Of a stretch of 64,000 nucleotides of DNA, positions 16,467 to 26,400 are shown in pieces. The position numbers and the translations under genes are program-made. Position 1 is the stretch's first letter, and every line of letters starts with the position of its first letter. Source of the stretch: Aliirhizobium wenxiniae (GTDB taxonomy: Bacteria > Pseudomonadota > Alphaproteobacteria > Rhizobiales > Rhizobiaceae); the NCBI RefSeq assembly GCF_014201355.1, contig NZ_JACHEG010000001.1, positions 620,001 through 684,000 of the forward strand. The letters run 5' to 3'. The notes beneath the pieces were generated by a model. It worked only from the letters and a program-made list of their open reading frames with translations, was not told where the DNA came from and did not search any database.

Positions 16467-16597
16467 GGGTGCTGGCCGCCGATTCCTGAATTTCGGACTT
16501 ACATAATAGCATGTAGCCCCCGCACCAATCACCTCCCGGTGACGCAAATCCGCTTTCCCCGGCTTTTCACGATCGTCACTCCAATATGACAAGACCT

Positions 16598-16626
16598 CTT
16601 TTCAACGGGCGAACAAACACCTATAT
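16598..16626 (+). promoter_or_regulatory. Predicted ssrA promoter
   Basis: CTTTTC, a 17-base spacer, then CTATAT. This matches the rhizobial housekeeping pattern CTTGAC-N17-CTATAT at four of six and six of six positions. The expected start is near 16633, directly at a strong CCGGAC-TTCG-GTCCGG hairpin (16635-16650). Confidence 0.55.
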
Positions 16627-16632
16627 CAGCCG

Positions 16633-17020
16633 TGCCGGACTTCGGTCCGGATATGGCGATAAACGGTCGGTGTAATAAACCTATTGGACCCGGGGGCGGT
16701 ACCCGGCGCCTCCACCACAAGGTGGCCTGTGATGGCCACTTTATGATGGGGGCGAAATAGGATCGACAAGGGTGTAAAGATCGAACTTTTGCTCGGCATG
16801 ATACCGCCGTTATCGGGTCACAAGTGTAGTTGCAAATGACAACAACGCTAAGGGTTATGCTCTCGCTGCCTAATGGCGGTGCGGGAAATCCGAACTAAGT
16901 CCTTACGGTTAGCCCCGTAAGGCGGGGTCCGAAGGCACCTGGCAACAGAAGCCTTCACCTTCCCCTAACACTGGAATACAATCATAAACTGACTCGGCGG
17001 CTCGGGACTTCCGTCCGTTG
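16633..17020 (+). ncRNA. ssrA: Two-piece (circularly permuted) tmRNA precursor
   Basis: The RNA that rescues stalled ribosomes and tags their products. The gene is permuted: the acceptor piece comes first and ends in CCA at 16718, with a T-arm CCGGG-GGCGGTA-CCCGG. An excised loop with a GTGGCC/GGCCAC hairpin follows. The coding piece begins GGGGGCG at 16748, pairing with CGCCTCC of the acceptor piece to make the acceptor stem. The tag frame at 16832-16870 encodes ANDNNAKGYALAA and stops at TAA 16871. Outer ends are estimates. sspB, which binds this tag, is the next gene. Confidence 0.9.
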
Positions 17021-17078
17021 GAATGGCATGGCATAACGCGTCTTACTAAAAGACGTTAACAGGGAAAGACAGGACCGC

Positions 17079-17582
17079 ATGGCTCAGGATCATATCCGTT
17101 ACGATATTCTGGCACAGGATGCGCTTCGTGGCGTTATTCGCAAGGTTCTGACAGAGGTAGCGGCCACAGGCCGGCTGCCCGGCGACCACCATTTCTTCAT
17201 CACCTTCCTTACAGGCGCGCCCGGTGTGCGCATCTCGCAGCACCTGAAGGCGAAGTACAACGAGCAGATGACGATCGTCGTTCAGCATCAGTTCTGGGAT
17301 TTGAAGGTAACCGATACGCAGTTCGAGATCGGCCTTTCATTCTCCGATACACCTGAACGCCTGGTCATCCCGTTCAATGCCATTCGCGGCTTCTACGATC
17401 CTTCGGTGAATTTCGAACTGGAATTCGAGGTTCCGTTGACCGAGGAAGATGAAACTTCCGCCGAAATCACCGCTATTCCGGTGGAGGCGATCTCCAAGAC
17501 TTCAGAACCTGCAAAAGAAGACGGTGAAGAGAAGAAGGAAGGCTCGGTCGTTTCCCTCGATTCCTTCCGGAAGAAGCAGTAG
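17079..17582 (+). CDS. sspB: ClpXP adaptor protein SspB
   Basis: A 167-residue alphaproteobacterial SspB that binds ssrA-tagged proteins and delivers them to ClpXP. The conserved folded domain covers about 1-125 (IRYDILAQDALRGVIRKVL, FITFLTG, IPFNAIRGFYDPSVNFELEF). An acidic flexible linker follows, and the last residues VVSLDSFRKKQ form the short peptide that docks on ClpX. It lies directly after ssrA, whose RNA encodes its ligand. The short gap of about 60 bases after the tmRNA suggests read-through or a nearby promoter. Confidence 0.95.
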   Translation: MAQDHIRYDILAQDALRGVIRKVLTEVAATGRLPGDHHFFITFLTGAPGVRISQHLKAKYNEQMTIVVQHQFWDLKVTDTQFEIGLSFSDTPERLVIPFNAIRGFYDPSVNFELEFEVPLTEEDETSAEITAIPVEAISKTSEPAKEDGEEKKEGSVVSLDSFRKKQ

Positions 17583-17606
17583 GTCAGACCGACGGGAGAT
17601 CGTTCC

Positions 17607-17801
17607 ATGGGTGACGTCGTCAATCTCCGGCAGTTCAAGAAGACTAAGGCGCGCTCCGAGAAAGAGAAACACGCCGAGCAAAACCGTATCAGCCATGGCC
17701 GTACCAAGGCTGAGAAATCGCTGACGACAGCGCTAAACGACAAGTCTGAGAAATCCCTAAATCAGGGAAAGCTGGAAAAGTCTCAAAAAAATCCAGACTA
17801 A
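17607..17801 (+). CDS. DUF4169 family small protein
   Basis: A 64-residue, highly charged protein (Lys/Arg/Glu/Asn rich) beginning MGDVVNLRQFKKTKAR, the signature of the DUF4169 family, whose function is unknown. No membrane segment or signal peptide is seen; it is probably mostly helical or disordered. It follows sspB by 24 bases with GGGAG upstream of its ATG, so it is likely in the same transcript. The N-terminal VVNLRQFKK resembles the VVSLDSFRKK tail of the SspB next door, a similarity I only note. Confidence 0.85.
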   Translation: MGDVVNLRQFKKTKARSEKEKHAEQNRISHGRTKAEKSLTTALNDKSEKSLNQGKLEKSQKNPD

Positions 17802-17884
17802 GTGGACATTAACGGCCTGTTAGCTGTGCCCATTTGGGTCGCTTGACCCACACCGTTCCGCCAAATTTATAGGGGCCTCTGGTC

Positions 17885-18190
17885 ATGACGATCACGGAGC
17901 CACTCTTGATTCACAAGCATTCCGCCACCCTTCACGGTCACCGAACGAGCTTTTCCCTGGAGGACGAATTCTGGTGCGAATTGAAGGCGATCGCCAAGGA
18001 AAGAGGCATGAGCCTCGCCAGCCTCATCACCGAAGTCGATGACGAACGAGGTGGCCTTGGCAACCTCTCATCCTCACTGCGCCTCTACGTTCTCCGCTAT
18101 CTGAAGGGAACTTCCCCGGTTATCGGTAGCGACATGGCGAATGAACCGCCGCCTTCGGCAAAAGCGCACGCCAGAAACGCTACTGGCTGA
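17885..18190 (+). CDS. Ribbon-helix-helix domain protein
   Basis: A 101-residue protein with a ribbon-helix-helix domain of the RHH_4 type at about 17-80 (RTSFSLEDEFWCELKAIAKERGMSLASLI in sequence, then SSSLRLYVLRYL). This family contains DNA-binding transcription regulators and antitoxin-like proteins. No toxin gene is adjacent, so a regulator role is more likely. It is 83 bases after the DUF4169 gene on the same strand. Its last 11 bases overlap the end of the convergent AsmA gene. Confidence 0.85.
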   Translation: MTITEPLLIHKHSATLHGHRTSFSLEDEFWCELKAIAKERGMSLASLITEVDDERGGLGNLSSSLRLYVLRYLKGTSPVIGSDMANEPPPSAKAHARNATG

Positions 18191-21100
18191 TACCCGGCAA
18201 ATTTCCTTCGCCGAAAGGTCTGCCAACCTGATTGCCGGGTTGCAAGTTCTCATTGGTCGGCGGCACGGTAAGCTGAAGTTCGTTCGCCTTGCGTTGCCGT
18301 TCCTCTTCCGCAGCTTTCGCCGCCTCGACCATCGCTTGACGCTGCCTCTCCTCGGCCTCCATACGGGCTTTTTCTGCCGCACGCTCCGTCGCATTGAAGT
18401 TGTAAAGCGAGACCTCACGGCGAAGACGCTGCTTTTCCAGCACGCTTGACTGAAGCATTTCCACCCGTCGACGCTCCTGCTCATAGGCGCGCATCGAAAG
18501 AAAATTCGTCAATGCTGCTACATCAATACGTTCGCGCGGCTCTGTCCGATCACCCGAATAGAGCAGGCGAACTGTGGGATCGCCGCCAGCGACCGCTTCA
18601 TCGCCAGCGTCATAGGTCACACCAATCGAACCACTCATGCCCCGTTCGAAAACGCTTGCATTGCCTTCCGCGGTGAAGGTGAGACCTCTGGACGGAAGCC
18701 TGACGTCCTGAACACGCAATTCACCCCCGCTAATCGAAAACGGAATGCGCACCTGCCCGAGAGCAAGTTCTCCTTGATGAACAAGCGCGGCAACCCGCCC
18801 GTCGAAATTGACGTCCTTCACCTCACCCTTGACACCATCCGCCGATGTCATCATCTGCTTGAGCAAATCAGGATTTATACCGTAGACGGTCAGGCCCGAA
18901 AGCTCGACCACACCCGACCCACTGAGTGCGCCAGCAAGATCGCGCATATTGCTGCCGCTTGCTTCCGCCGACACATCGAAACCTATTCTCCCACTTGCAA
19001 CGGGACGATCACCTCTGCGCCAGACCATTGATGAGAGGTCGGCATTCTCGACATGCAGTTTCGTCTGCAGAATGCCCGTGCCATTACCATTGGAAATCAA
19101 CATTCTGCCGGCAATTTTTCCGCCTTGCCAGTCACCTTTAGCGTCATCGAGCGAAATGCCGCCTCCCCGATGCACAAGCTTCGTCGAGAAATCCGTTATG
19201 CGTCCCATTTCGCTGGCGTGAAACGTCTTGGCCTTAACGTCCAGCGACACGTCACTTTCGCCAAAAACCGGCAGGGAAAACGCTTCGTTCGACGGCTTTT
19301 CACTCTCGGCTATTGTTAGCGGACCGAACACAGCGTCTCCCAGCCAGCCGAGGTCAAGCGTATCGATTGAAAGCGCACCGTCAGCTTTCAGGTTTGCGGA
19401 CCTGCGATCGATCGAAAGACTTGCATCGATCCCATTACCATCCGCATTGCCACGCAGTGATGTGATCTCGATCGTCTCGTCTGCGAGCTTGAAATCCGCT
19501 TGCAGATTGACAGGCAGTCCACCCCCGAATTGCGGAACTCCGACCCCGGTGAGAAGCATATAGGGTTCGAGATTCTGGCTCTTTAACTCGATATGCCCTT
19601 GTCCTTCGCCAAAATCCTGCGCCATCAGCGAGATATCGCCACTGGCGGCAAACGCAGTCCGGTCCGTTTTGAATGCCAGTGTCGTGCGCCCCGGTCCATC
19701 TTCCTTCTTTTGGATATTGAGCACCAAGCTGCCCTGCCCGTCGCCACCGAAAGGCAGAATGTCTAGGCCGGCCTGCCCAAGCAGAATTTCCGATTTCGGA
19801 TTGGCCAGCGACACCGCAATGGTCATCGCATCTCCACCCGTCAGATTAAAAACTGTCGGCAACTCCACATTAGCATTGACCGTACTGCCGTTGATGTTGC
19901 CCGCAATCTTCGCCTTTGCCCCGTCCGTCCCCTGGCCGATCGTCACGTCTGCGGTCAGATCCGCACCGGAATAGAAGGCAGCATTGGCGCTCAGCCGGTC
20001 AAGAACCGGATGCTCCGGCAACTGCTGTTGCAGCATCGCAATGAATGCAGTCGGATCAGATGCCTGCAGATGGACCTTCGCATTCCCGCGATAGTCGAGA
20101 AGCGAGCCCTCGACCTGTCCTTCGGCCGAGACCCGGGCACCAGCGATATCGCCAACGGATAGATGGCCGAGTGAAAGCACGCCACCGGCCATGGTAAAAG
20201 CAGTATCGACATTTTCCGCAACCACACCCGACGCGGTGAATTTCTGGGCCTTTAGCTTTGCTTCCAGTCGATGGTCGAGCACGCTGTGCCCCGCATCTTC
20301 GCCGGTGACCAGCGACGACAAGGCTCTCATCGCATCAAGATCGATCTCGTCGCCCGACAGGTCCACGGATAATCCCGGCGCGCGTGCGCCCTGCGATTGA
20401 CGTTCTATGCTACCCTTCAAGGTAGCCGGCCCGATCGCAAGTTCTAGACTGTCGAAACGCTGAACATCGGTCGTCAGGTCAACATTTGCCGAAAAACCAG
20501 CAGTACGAAGTTGCCTGATTGCCGGATCGACACGGCCGGACAGCCAGTCCGCCAGACCGGATGGCTGGGTGGAAGCAAAAAGCACATTCCCCTTGAAGGA
20601 CGGGCTGCCCTCTAAGACCAAGGCACCCGCGGCTTCCATTCGCGTGCGCCCCGGAAGCGTCGCGATTGCCTTGTCGACTGTCCACCCGCCGTCCGCTGGG
20701 CGTACATCAAGCTGGATGTCCCGGATCGTCGTATCGTTCAAAATCATGGCCGGAAGTTTGAGGCTGGCCCGGCCGGGCACCTGCGGGATGGGGATCGACG
20801 CGGCCATCTCGACGAACGCATGGAGCCGGCGCTGCGCAGAGGCAGCTGCGTCACGGCCTGTCTTGCCATGTGTTCCCTGCTGGCCGAACTTGTTGACATC
20901 GATCTGCTGTCCTTCGGCGGTCAACAGAAACTCGGGCTTGCTGCCGGTATCGAGCGTCGCTTCGCCGGTCACGACATAGGGATCGGCTAGCGCCCCGACC
21001 TCAAGTCGATAGTCGGCTACGCGTATGCGATCGTTGGTAAGCTCGAAACCGCCCTTAACCCGAGGGCCGGGTGGAGGTGCGCTAACCGGCTCCGTGTCGT

Positions 21101-21848
21101 CTTCTTCCTGCAAGACATTCGCAGTGAAGCTCCCGCGATATGTCGGCACGTTGTCGGCCAGAGCCAGTTCACCGTCGAGATTAACCTCAAGAGGCTCTTC
21201 CTCTGGCCAGAGCCGCAACCTGAGCGGCAGTCGTTTCGCGGCCACATCGGCAGCCCCGGTAACGAGGCTGAAACGGGCCTCTTCGCCATCCAGCTTGGCA
21301 TTGCCTTCGCCGCGCCAAGGTCCGGCAAGAGAGGCGGCCGACATCTCCGCCGTCAGCCCGGTGATATTTCGGAAACGCCCGGACTGTTCGTCGATCAGGG
21401 CGACAGATGCATTGCGGACGTGAATATCCTCGATCACCACGATACGCGTGGGGATCGCCGGTCGGCTTCCGCGCATCCAGTCGAGTGTCCCATCCTTCAG
21501 GACACGGATGCGTACCGTTGGATCCTCGATACGCATATCGAAGATACGCGCCTCACCGGAAAGAAACGGCGCCAGCTCCATATCCATGGAAAAGCTGGCA
21601 ATCTGTGCCAACGGCTTGCCGTCAACATCCTGCCCGACGCGGACGTCATGCAAGGTGATCGATGGAAACGGGAGTATGCGGGCATCGACCTCGCCGTGTA
21701 CCGACACTTTCTTGCCGAGCATACGGCTCGCCTGCTGCTCGAATTCAACGCGGAAGCTCGACCAGTCAAGCACGAACGGCGCGAGCAGCGCAGCAAAAAG
21801 CACCACGACGATGAAGCCGCCGATTGCCACTATCACGCGTCCAAACAC
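18180..21848 (-). CDS. Large AsmA family protein
   Basis: A 1222-residue envelope protein of the AsmA/YhdP/TamB-like superfamily, thought to move or shield phospholipids between the two membranes. An N-terminal membrane helix (3-25) is followed by the AsmA start LDWSSFRVEFEQQASRMLGKKV. A long beta-rich periplasmic body extends to about 1090, ending in the AsmA_2 pattern (NMRDLAGALSGSGVVELSGLTVYGINPDLL). A C-terminal coiled coil rich in Glu, Arg and Ala (about 1105-1190) ends in a low-complexity tail. It appears monocistronic, with 53 bases between its start and the end of the upstream dehydrogenase. Confidence 0.88.
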   Translation of the reverse strand: MFGRVIVAIGGFIVVVLFAALLAPFVLDWSSFRVEFEQQASRMLGKKVSVHGEVDARILPFPSITLHDVRVGQDVDGKPLAQIASFSMDMELAPFLSGEARIFDMRIEDPTVRIRVLKDGTLDWMRGSRPAIPTRIVVIEDIHVRNASVALIDEQSGRFRNITGLTAEMSAASLAGPWRGEGNAKLDGEEARFSLVTGAADVAAKRLPLRLRLWPEEEPLEVNLDGELALADNVPTYRGSFTANVLQEEDDTEPVSAPPPGPRVKGGFELTNDRIRVADYRLEVGALADPYVVTGEATLDTGSKPEFLLTAEGQQIDVNKFGQQGTHGKTGRDAAASAQRRLHAFVEMAASIPIPQVPGRASLKLPAMILNDTTIRDIQLDVRPADGGWTVDKAIATLPGRTRMEAAGALVLEGSPSFKGNVLFASTQPSGLADWLSGRVDPAIRQLRTAGFSANVDLTTDVQRFDSLELAIGPATLKGSIERQSQGARAPGLSVDLSGDEIDLDAMRALSSLVTGEDAGHSVLDHRLEAKLKAQKFTASGVVAENVDTAFTMAGGVLSLGHLSVGDIAGARVSAEGQVEGSLLDYRGNAKVHLQASDPTAFIAMLQQQLPEHPVLDRLSANAAFYSGADLTADVTIGQGTDGAKAKIAGNINGSTVNANVELPTVFNLTGGDAMTIAVSLANPKSEILLGQAGLDILPFGGDGQGSLVLNIQKKEDGPGRTTLAFKTDRTAFAASGDISLMAQDFGEGQGHIELKSQNLEPYMLLTGVGVPQFGGGLPVNLQADFKLADETIEITSLRGNADGNGIDASLSIDRRSANLKADGALSIDTLDLGWLGDAVFGPLTIAESEKPSNEAFSLPVFGESDVSLDVKAKTFHASEMGRITDFSTKLVHRGGGISLDDAKGDWQGGKIAGRMLISNGNGTGILQTKLHVENADLSSMVWRRGDRPVASGRIGFDVSAEASGSNMRDLAGALSGSGVVELSGLTVYGINPDLLKQMMTSADGVKGEVKDVNFDGRVAALVHQGELALGQVRIPFSISGGELRVQDVRLPSRGLTFTAEGNASVFERGMSGSIGVTYDAGDEAVAGGDPTVRLLYSGDRTEPRERIDVAALTNFLSMRAYEQERRRVEMLQSSVLEKQRLRREVSLYNFNATERAAEKARMEAEERQRQAMVEAAKAAEEERQRKANELQLTVPPTNENLQPGNQVGRPFGEGNLPGISQ

Positions 21849-21901
21849 CGTCCCATTTCTCCTTTTCCACTCACACTAGCCGATCGGCAGTCGTGTTCAA
21901 G

Positions 21902-23320
21902 TCACGCCTGCGCCATCCGGAAGATCTTGCCGGGATTAAAGATGTTTTCGGGATCAAGTCCCTTCTTGACCGACCGCATCACATCGAGCGCACCGCCCAG
22001 CTCTTCGTCGAGATAGGACATCTTGCCCTGCCCCACGCCATGCTCACCCGTGCAGGTGCCGTCCATCGCAAGCGCGCGGCGGCTGAGCCGTTCCGTGAAT
22101 GCTTCGACATTGGCAACCGATGCCGGATCCTTGTCGTTGAACAGTACCAGAACATGGAAATTGCCGTCTCCCGCATGACCGACGATCGGCGCGAGAAGGC
22201 CCGAATTCTGGATATCGGCTTGAGTTTCTGCGACACATTCGGCGAGCCGTGAGATCGGCACACAGACATCCGTCGAAAGACCGTTCAGCGAAGGATCGAG
22301 TGCGCGACCGGCCCAGTAAGCATTGTGCCGCGCATTCCAGAGCTTGGTGCGCTCCTCGGCATTGGCGGTCCACTGGAATTCGTCGCCACCGCATTCGGCG
22401 GCGATTTCGGCAAACTGCTCCGACTGGATGCGGACCGTATCCTCCGTGCCATGGAATTCGAGGAACAGTGTCGGTTTCTCGGGATAGGAAAGATTGGAAT
22501 AGGCGTTGCAGGCCTTGATCTGCACCTCGTCCAGAAGCTCGATGCGCGCAACAGGTATGCCCATCTGGATCGTCATGATGACCGCATTGCAGGCGTCTTC
22601 GATCGTCGGAAACGCGCAGACACCGCCGCCGATCTTTTCAGGGATCCCCTGCAGCTTCAGCGTCACCGAGGTGATGACGCCGAGCGTGCCTTCTGCACCG
22701 ACGAAAAGCCGAGTCAGATCATAACCTGCCGAAGACTTCCTGGCGCGGCGCGCAGTGCGGATTTCCTCGCCATTTGCGGTCACCACGGTGAGCGCCAGGA
22801 CATTGTCCTTCATCGTGCCGTAACGCACCGCATTGGTGCCCGAAGCGCGGGTCGAAGCCATACCGCCGATCGTCGCATTGGCGCCGGGATCAATCGGGAA
22901 GAAAAGACCGGTATCGCGTAGCTCACGGTTCAGTTCCTCGCGGGTGATACCGGGTTCGACCGTGACATCGAGATCTTCCGGACTGATCCGCAACACCTTG
23001 TTCATCCGTGAGAAATCGACCGAAATGCCGCCGGACGGCGCATTCACCTGACCTTCGAGCGAGGAGCCGACACCGAACGGGATGACGGGAACGCGATGTT
23101 CGGCACAGATCCCGACGACCGATTTGACGTCCTCGCTCGTCTCGACGAAGACGACGCCATCAGGCAACTGCGCCGGCAGATAGGTCGTCGTATGCGCATG
23201 CTGTTCGCGAAACGACTGGCCGGTCTGGAAACGATCCCCGAACGCCTGCTTCAATATCCCGAGGACAGTGCTGATACCGTCCTCGTTGCGCGCGCCAGAC
23301 TGAACGTCTCGAATTGCCAT
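21902..23320 (-). CDS. FAD-linked D-2-hydroxyacid dehydrogenase (GlcD/D-LDH type)
   Basis: A 472-residue flavoenzyme of the vanillyl-alcohol oxidase superfamily. The PCMH FAD-binding domain (about 40-220) shows VPFGVGSSLEGQV, DPGANATIGGMASTRASGTNAVRYG and the GAEGTLGVIT motif. The C-terminal FAD-oxidase domain has GHAGDGNFH (metal/substrate) and CTGEHGVGQGK. This architecture fits cytochrome-linked D-lactate dehydrogenase or a glycolate oxidase GlcD homologue; without glcE/glcF nearby, D-lactate is the better guess. The donor is uncertain. Confidence 0.9.
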   Translation of the reverse strand: MAIRDVQSGARNEDGISTVLGILKQAFGDRFQTGQSFREQHAHTTTYLPAQLPDGVVFVETSEDVKSVVGICAEHRVPVIPFGVGSSLEGQVNAPSGGISVDFSRMNKVLRISPEDLDVTVEPGITREELNRELRDTGLFFPIDPGANATIGGMASTRASGTNAVRYGTMKDNVLALTVVTANGEEIRTARRARKSSAGYDLTRLFVGAEGTLGVITSVTLKLQGIPEKIGGGVCAFPTIEDACNAVIMTIQMGIPVARIELLDEVQIKACNAYSNLSYPEKPTLFLEFHGTEDTVRIQSEQFAEIAAECGGDEFQWTANAEERTKLWNARHNAYWAGRALDPSLNGLSTDVCVPISRLAECVAETQADIQNSGLLAPIVGHAGDGNFHVLVLFNDKDPASVANVEAFTERLSRRALAMDGTCTGEHGVGQGKMSYLDEELGGALDVMRSVKKGLDPENIFNPGKIFRMAQA

Positions 23321-23417
23321 GTCGAATTCTCCTGCATGCTGAGCAGGAGATTGGTTAGGAGACAGGACCTTGTTTGTCCAGCCGAAAGGCGGTCAACGCG
23401 GTACGTGATGACCGATC

Positions 23418-26400
23418 CTATTCGGCAGCCAGGAGAGGCGGCTGCTTGCTGTCGTTCGCCCGGCTCTTTTTGGCATTTTCCAGCTCGTCATGGAAACGGG
23501 CTTCCTCATGCGCGTGCGGCTTGGCGAAGCGAGCAAGCAGGAGATAGGCAACCGGCGTAATGTAGAGCGTCACCAGGGTAGCAAAGCCGAGGCCGCCGAC
23601 GATCACCCAACCAAGCGCGATACGGGCCTCGGCACCGGCCCCTTGAGCCAGAACCAACGGCAGACCGCCGATCACGGTTGCGATCATCGTCATCATCACC
23701 GGGCGCAGACGCAGGCTGCAGGCCCGTTCGATCGCCTCCCGGCAATTGGCGCCCTCATTTCGCAGGTGATTGGCAAACTCAACGATCAGAATGCCGTTCT
23801 TGGCCATTACCCCAACAAGCAGGACAAGACCTATCTGCGAGTAGACATTCAGGCTGGACCCCGTGAGCACTAGTGCAAAGGCGGCGCAGGCAAGCCCCAG
23901 CGGCACCGTCGACATGATGATGATAGATGACAGCACGCTTTCGAACTGGGCCGCCAGCACCAGGAAGATGATGGCGATGGCAAAGCCAAAGGTTAGCGCC
24001 ATACCACTGGAATTTTCTTTGAGCGTCGCCGCTTCCGCAAGCGGGATCAGGCGTGATCCCTGCGGCAGCAGCGGCTGAGCCAATTCGGTCGCAACCTGAA
24101 CCGCCTGACCGAGCGATACCCCATCCTTGAGACCTGCGGAGAAGGAGACCGAAGCAAGCTGCTGCTCACGCCGCAGCGTGGGCGAAACCGCGCGTTCCTC
24201 CAACGTCGCAACGGTCGACATCGGCACCATTCGCCCGTCCTTAGTCTTCAGGAAGATGCTTTCCAGATCGGTCGGATCGTCGATCGGCCTCGTGGTTGAC
24301 TTGAGTTTGACCGGGATTGCCTCGCCATCGACGAACACATCGACGACAGAGCGCCCTTCGAGAAGTGATTGCACCGCCGTGCCGAGACCCTTGATGTCGA
24401 TACCTAGGTCGGAAGCACGTTCGCGATTGACCGTTATGAAAATTTGCGCCTGATTAGGCTCATCGTTCAGGCGCGGCGTATCGAACAGATTGGTCTCACG
24501 CAGCGAATCCACCAGCTTAGCCGTAGCCGCGGTCAACTGCTCATGGCTGGTACCGACCAGCGCCATCTGCAGCCCGTTGCCAGCGCCGCGAATGCGAAGG
24601 CTGTTCTGTTGCTGTGCGAAGGCTCGCAGAGCCGGCACCGTTGCCGTTGCGGCGTTGATGTCCTTGACGATATCTGCCTGGCTACGGTCACGCTCCGACC
24701 AGGGGGCGAGCGTGAGCACCATGAAACCATTGTTCTTGGCGCCGCCCTGCCCCGAGATCGAATAGATGTTCTGGATTTCACCCGCGTCTACGAGAGGCTG
24801 GAGCTTTTCCTCGACCTGCTGCAGCTTGTCGCGCATATATTTCAGGCTGACGCCCTCCGGCGCGGTGGCACGCAGGAACACCATGGCCCTGTCTTCCGGC
24901 GGTGTCAGTTCGCTCTTGACCGTCTTGAAGGCCATGTAGCCAGCACCACCAAACAGAAGCGCCACCACAACGACTGCAGCCGGCACGTTGAGGCAGGCGT
25001 GTAACGTCGTTCGATAGACAGTGGCAAACAACGTGCCGAATCTACCGAGCAGCCCGTCATGCTTCTCCTTGATCGGCTTGGTCAGCATCCGCGAGGCAAG
25101 CATCGGGCAGAGCGTCAGCGCCGTGATCGATGAAAGCGCCACTGCGAAGGCAAGCACGAAGCCGAATTCGCGGAACAGTCCGCCCATCTGGCCCGGCAGG
25201 AAGGAAAGCGGGATGAAGACCGCGGCTAGCGTGGCCGTCGTCGCCAGAACCGCGAAGAACACTTCCTGCGTACCGATCACGGCAGCGGCTCGCGGCCCCA
25301 TACCTTCAGCTCTTCGCCGCACGATATTTTCGAGGACGACGATAGCATCATCGACGACGAGGCCAGTCGCCAGAACGATGGCCAGGAGGGTGAGAATATT
25401 GATCGAAAACCCGACCATATATATCGCGACCAGGGTGCCGATCAGCGCAACCGGCATGGTCAGCGCCGGAATGAGCGTCGCCTTCCAGTCGCGCAGGAAC
25501 AGGAAGATCACCAGCACGACGATCGTACCGGAGAGAGCCAGTGCGATTTCCACCTCATGCAGCGCTCCCTCAATGAACACGGCATCATCGCTTGTGATCG
25601 CTATGCGCGTGCCTTCCGGCAGGCTTTTCGACAATTCGGCAACAGCGGCCCGCACGCCTTCGGAAATGCTGAGCGTGTTCGACTGCGCCTGGCGGAGCAC
25701 GCCGAGACCGACGCCCTGGATGCCGTTCGACCGAAGCGCGGTGGTCCCGTCATCCGGCCCGAGCATCACGGTCGCAACGTCACGCAGCCGGACATTGTCG
25801 TTGATCAGGATATTCTCGAAATCCTCCGGCTTAGTGAGGTTCGCGGTGGCGCGAACGACAATGTCCTGCGTGGAGGATTCAAGCGACCCGGCAGGCACGT
25901 CCATGGCAGCCGTGGACAAGGCATTCGAAAGGTCTGCAATCGTCAGACCACGGCTAGCCAGCGCCGTCTGGTTCACATCGACGCGAAAGATTTTCTCTTG
26001 GTCACCGTAAAGTTCGACATCGGCAACACCATCAACGGCGGCCAGCCGGTCGGAAACCTCATTATCAACGAGAAGCGTCAGCTCTTCCATCGACATGGTG
26101 GAGGAGGTCACGGCAAGACGCATGATCGGCTGGCTGTCGCTATCCGCCTTGATGATGCGCGGCTCGTCGGCGTCCTCCGGCAGCTGTCCGGTCACGCGGC
26201 CGAGCGCATCGCGCACGTCGTTCGCCGCCACGGCCAGATCCGCGGTATCGCTGAATTCGAGTGTGACTCGGCTCTGGCCGAAATCGGAAATAGACGAGAT
26301 CGATTTCAGGCCACTGACACGCGCAACGGCACCCTCGATGACATCCGTCACCTCCTGATCCATCGTTTGCGCCGACGCACCATCATAGGTCGTGCGAACG

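Noticed and set aside
17885..18190. Toxin-antitoxin pair based on the ribbon-helix-helix protein
   Set aside because: No toxin-like gene on either side; the neighbours are DUF4169 and a convergent AsmA gene.
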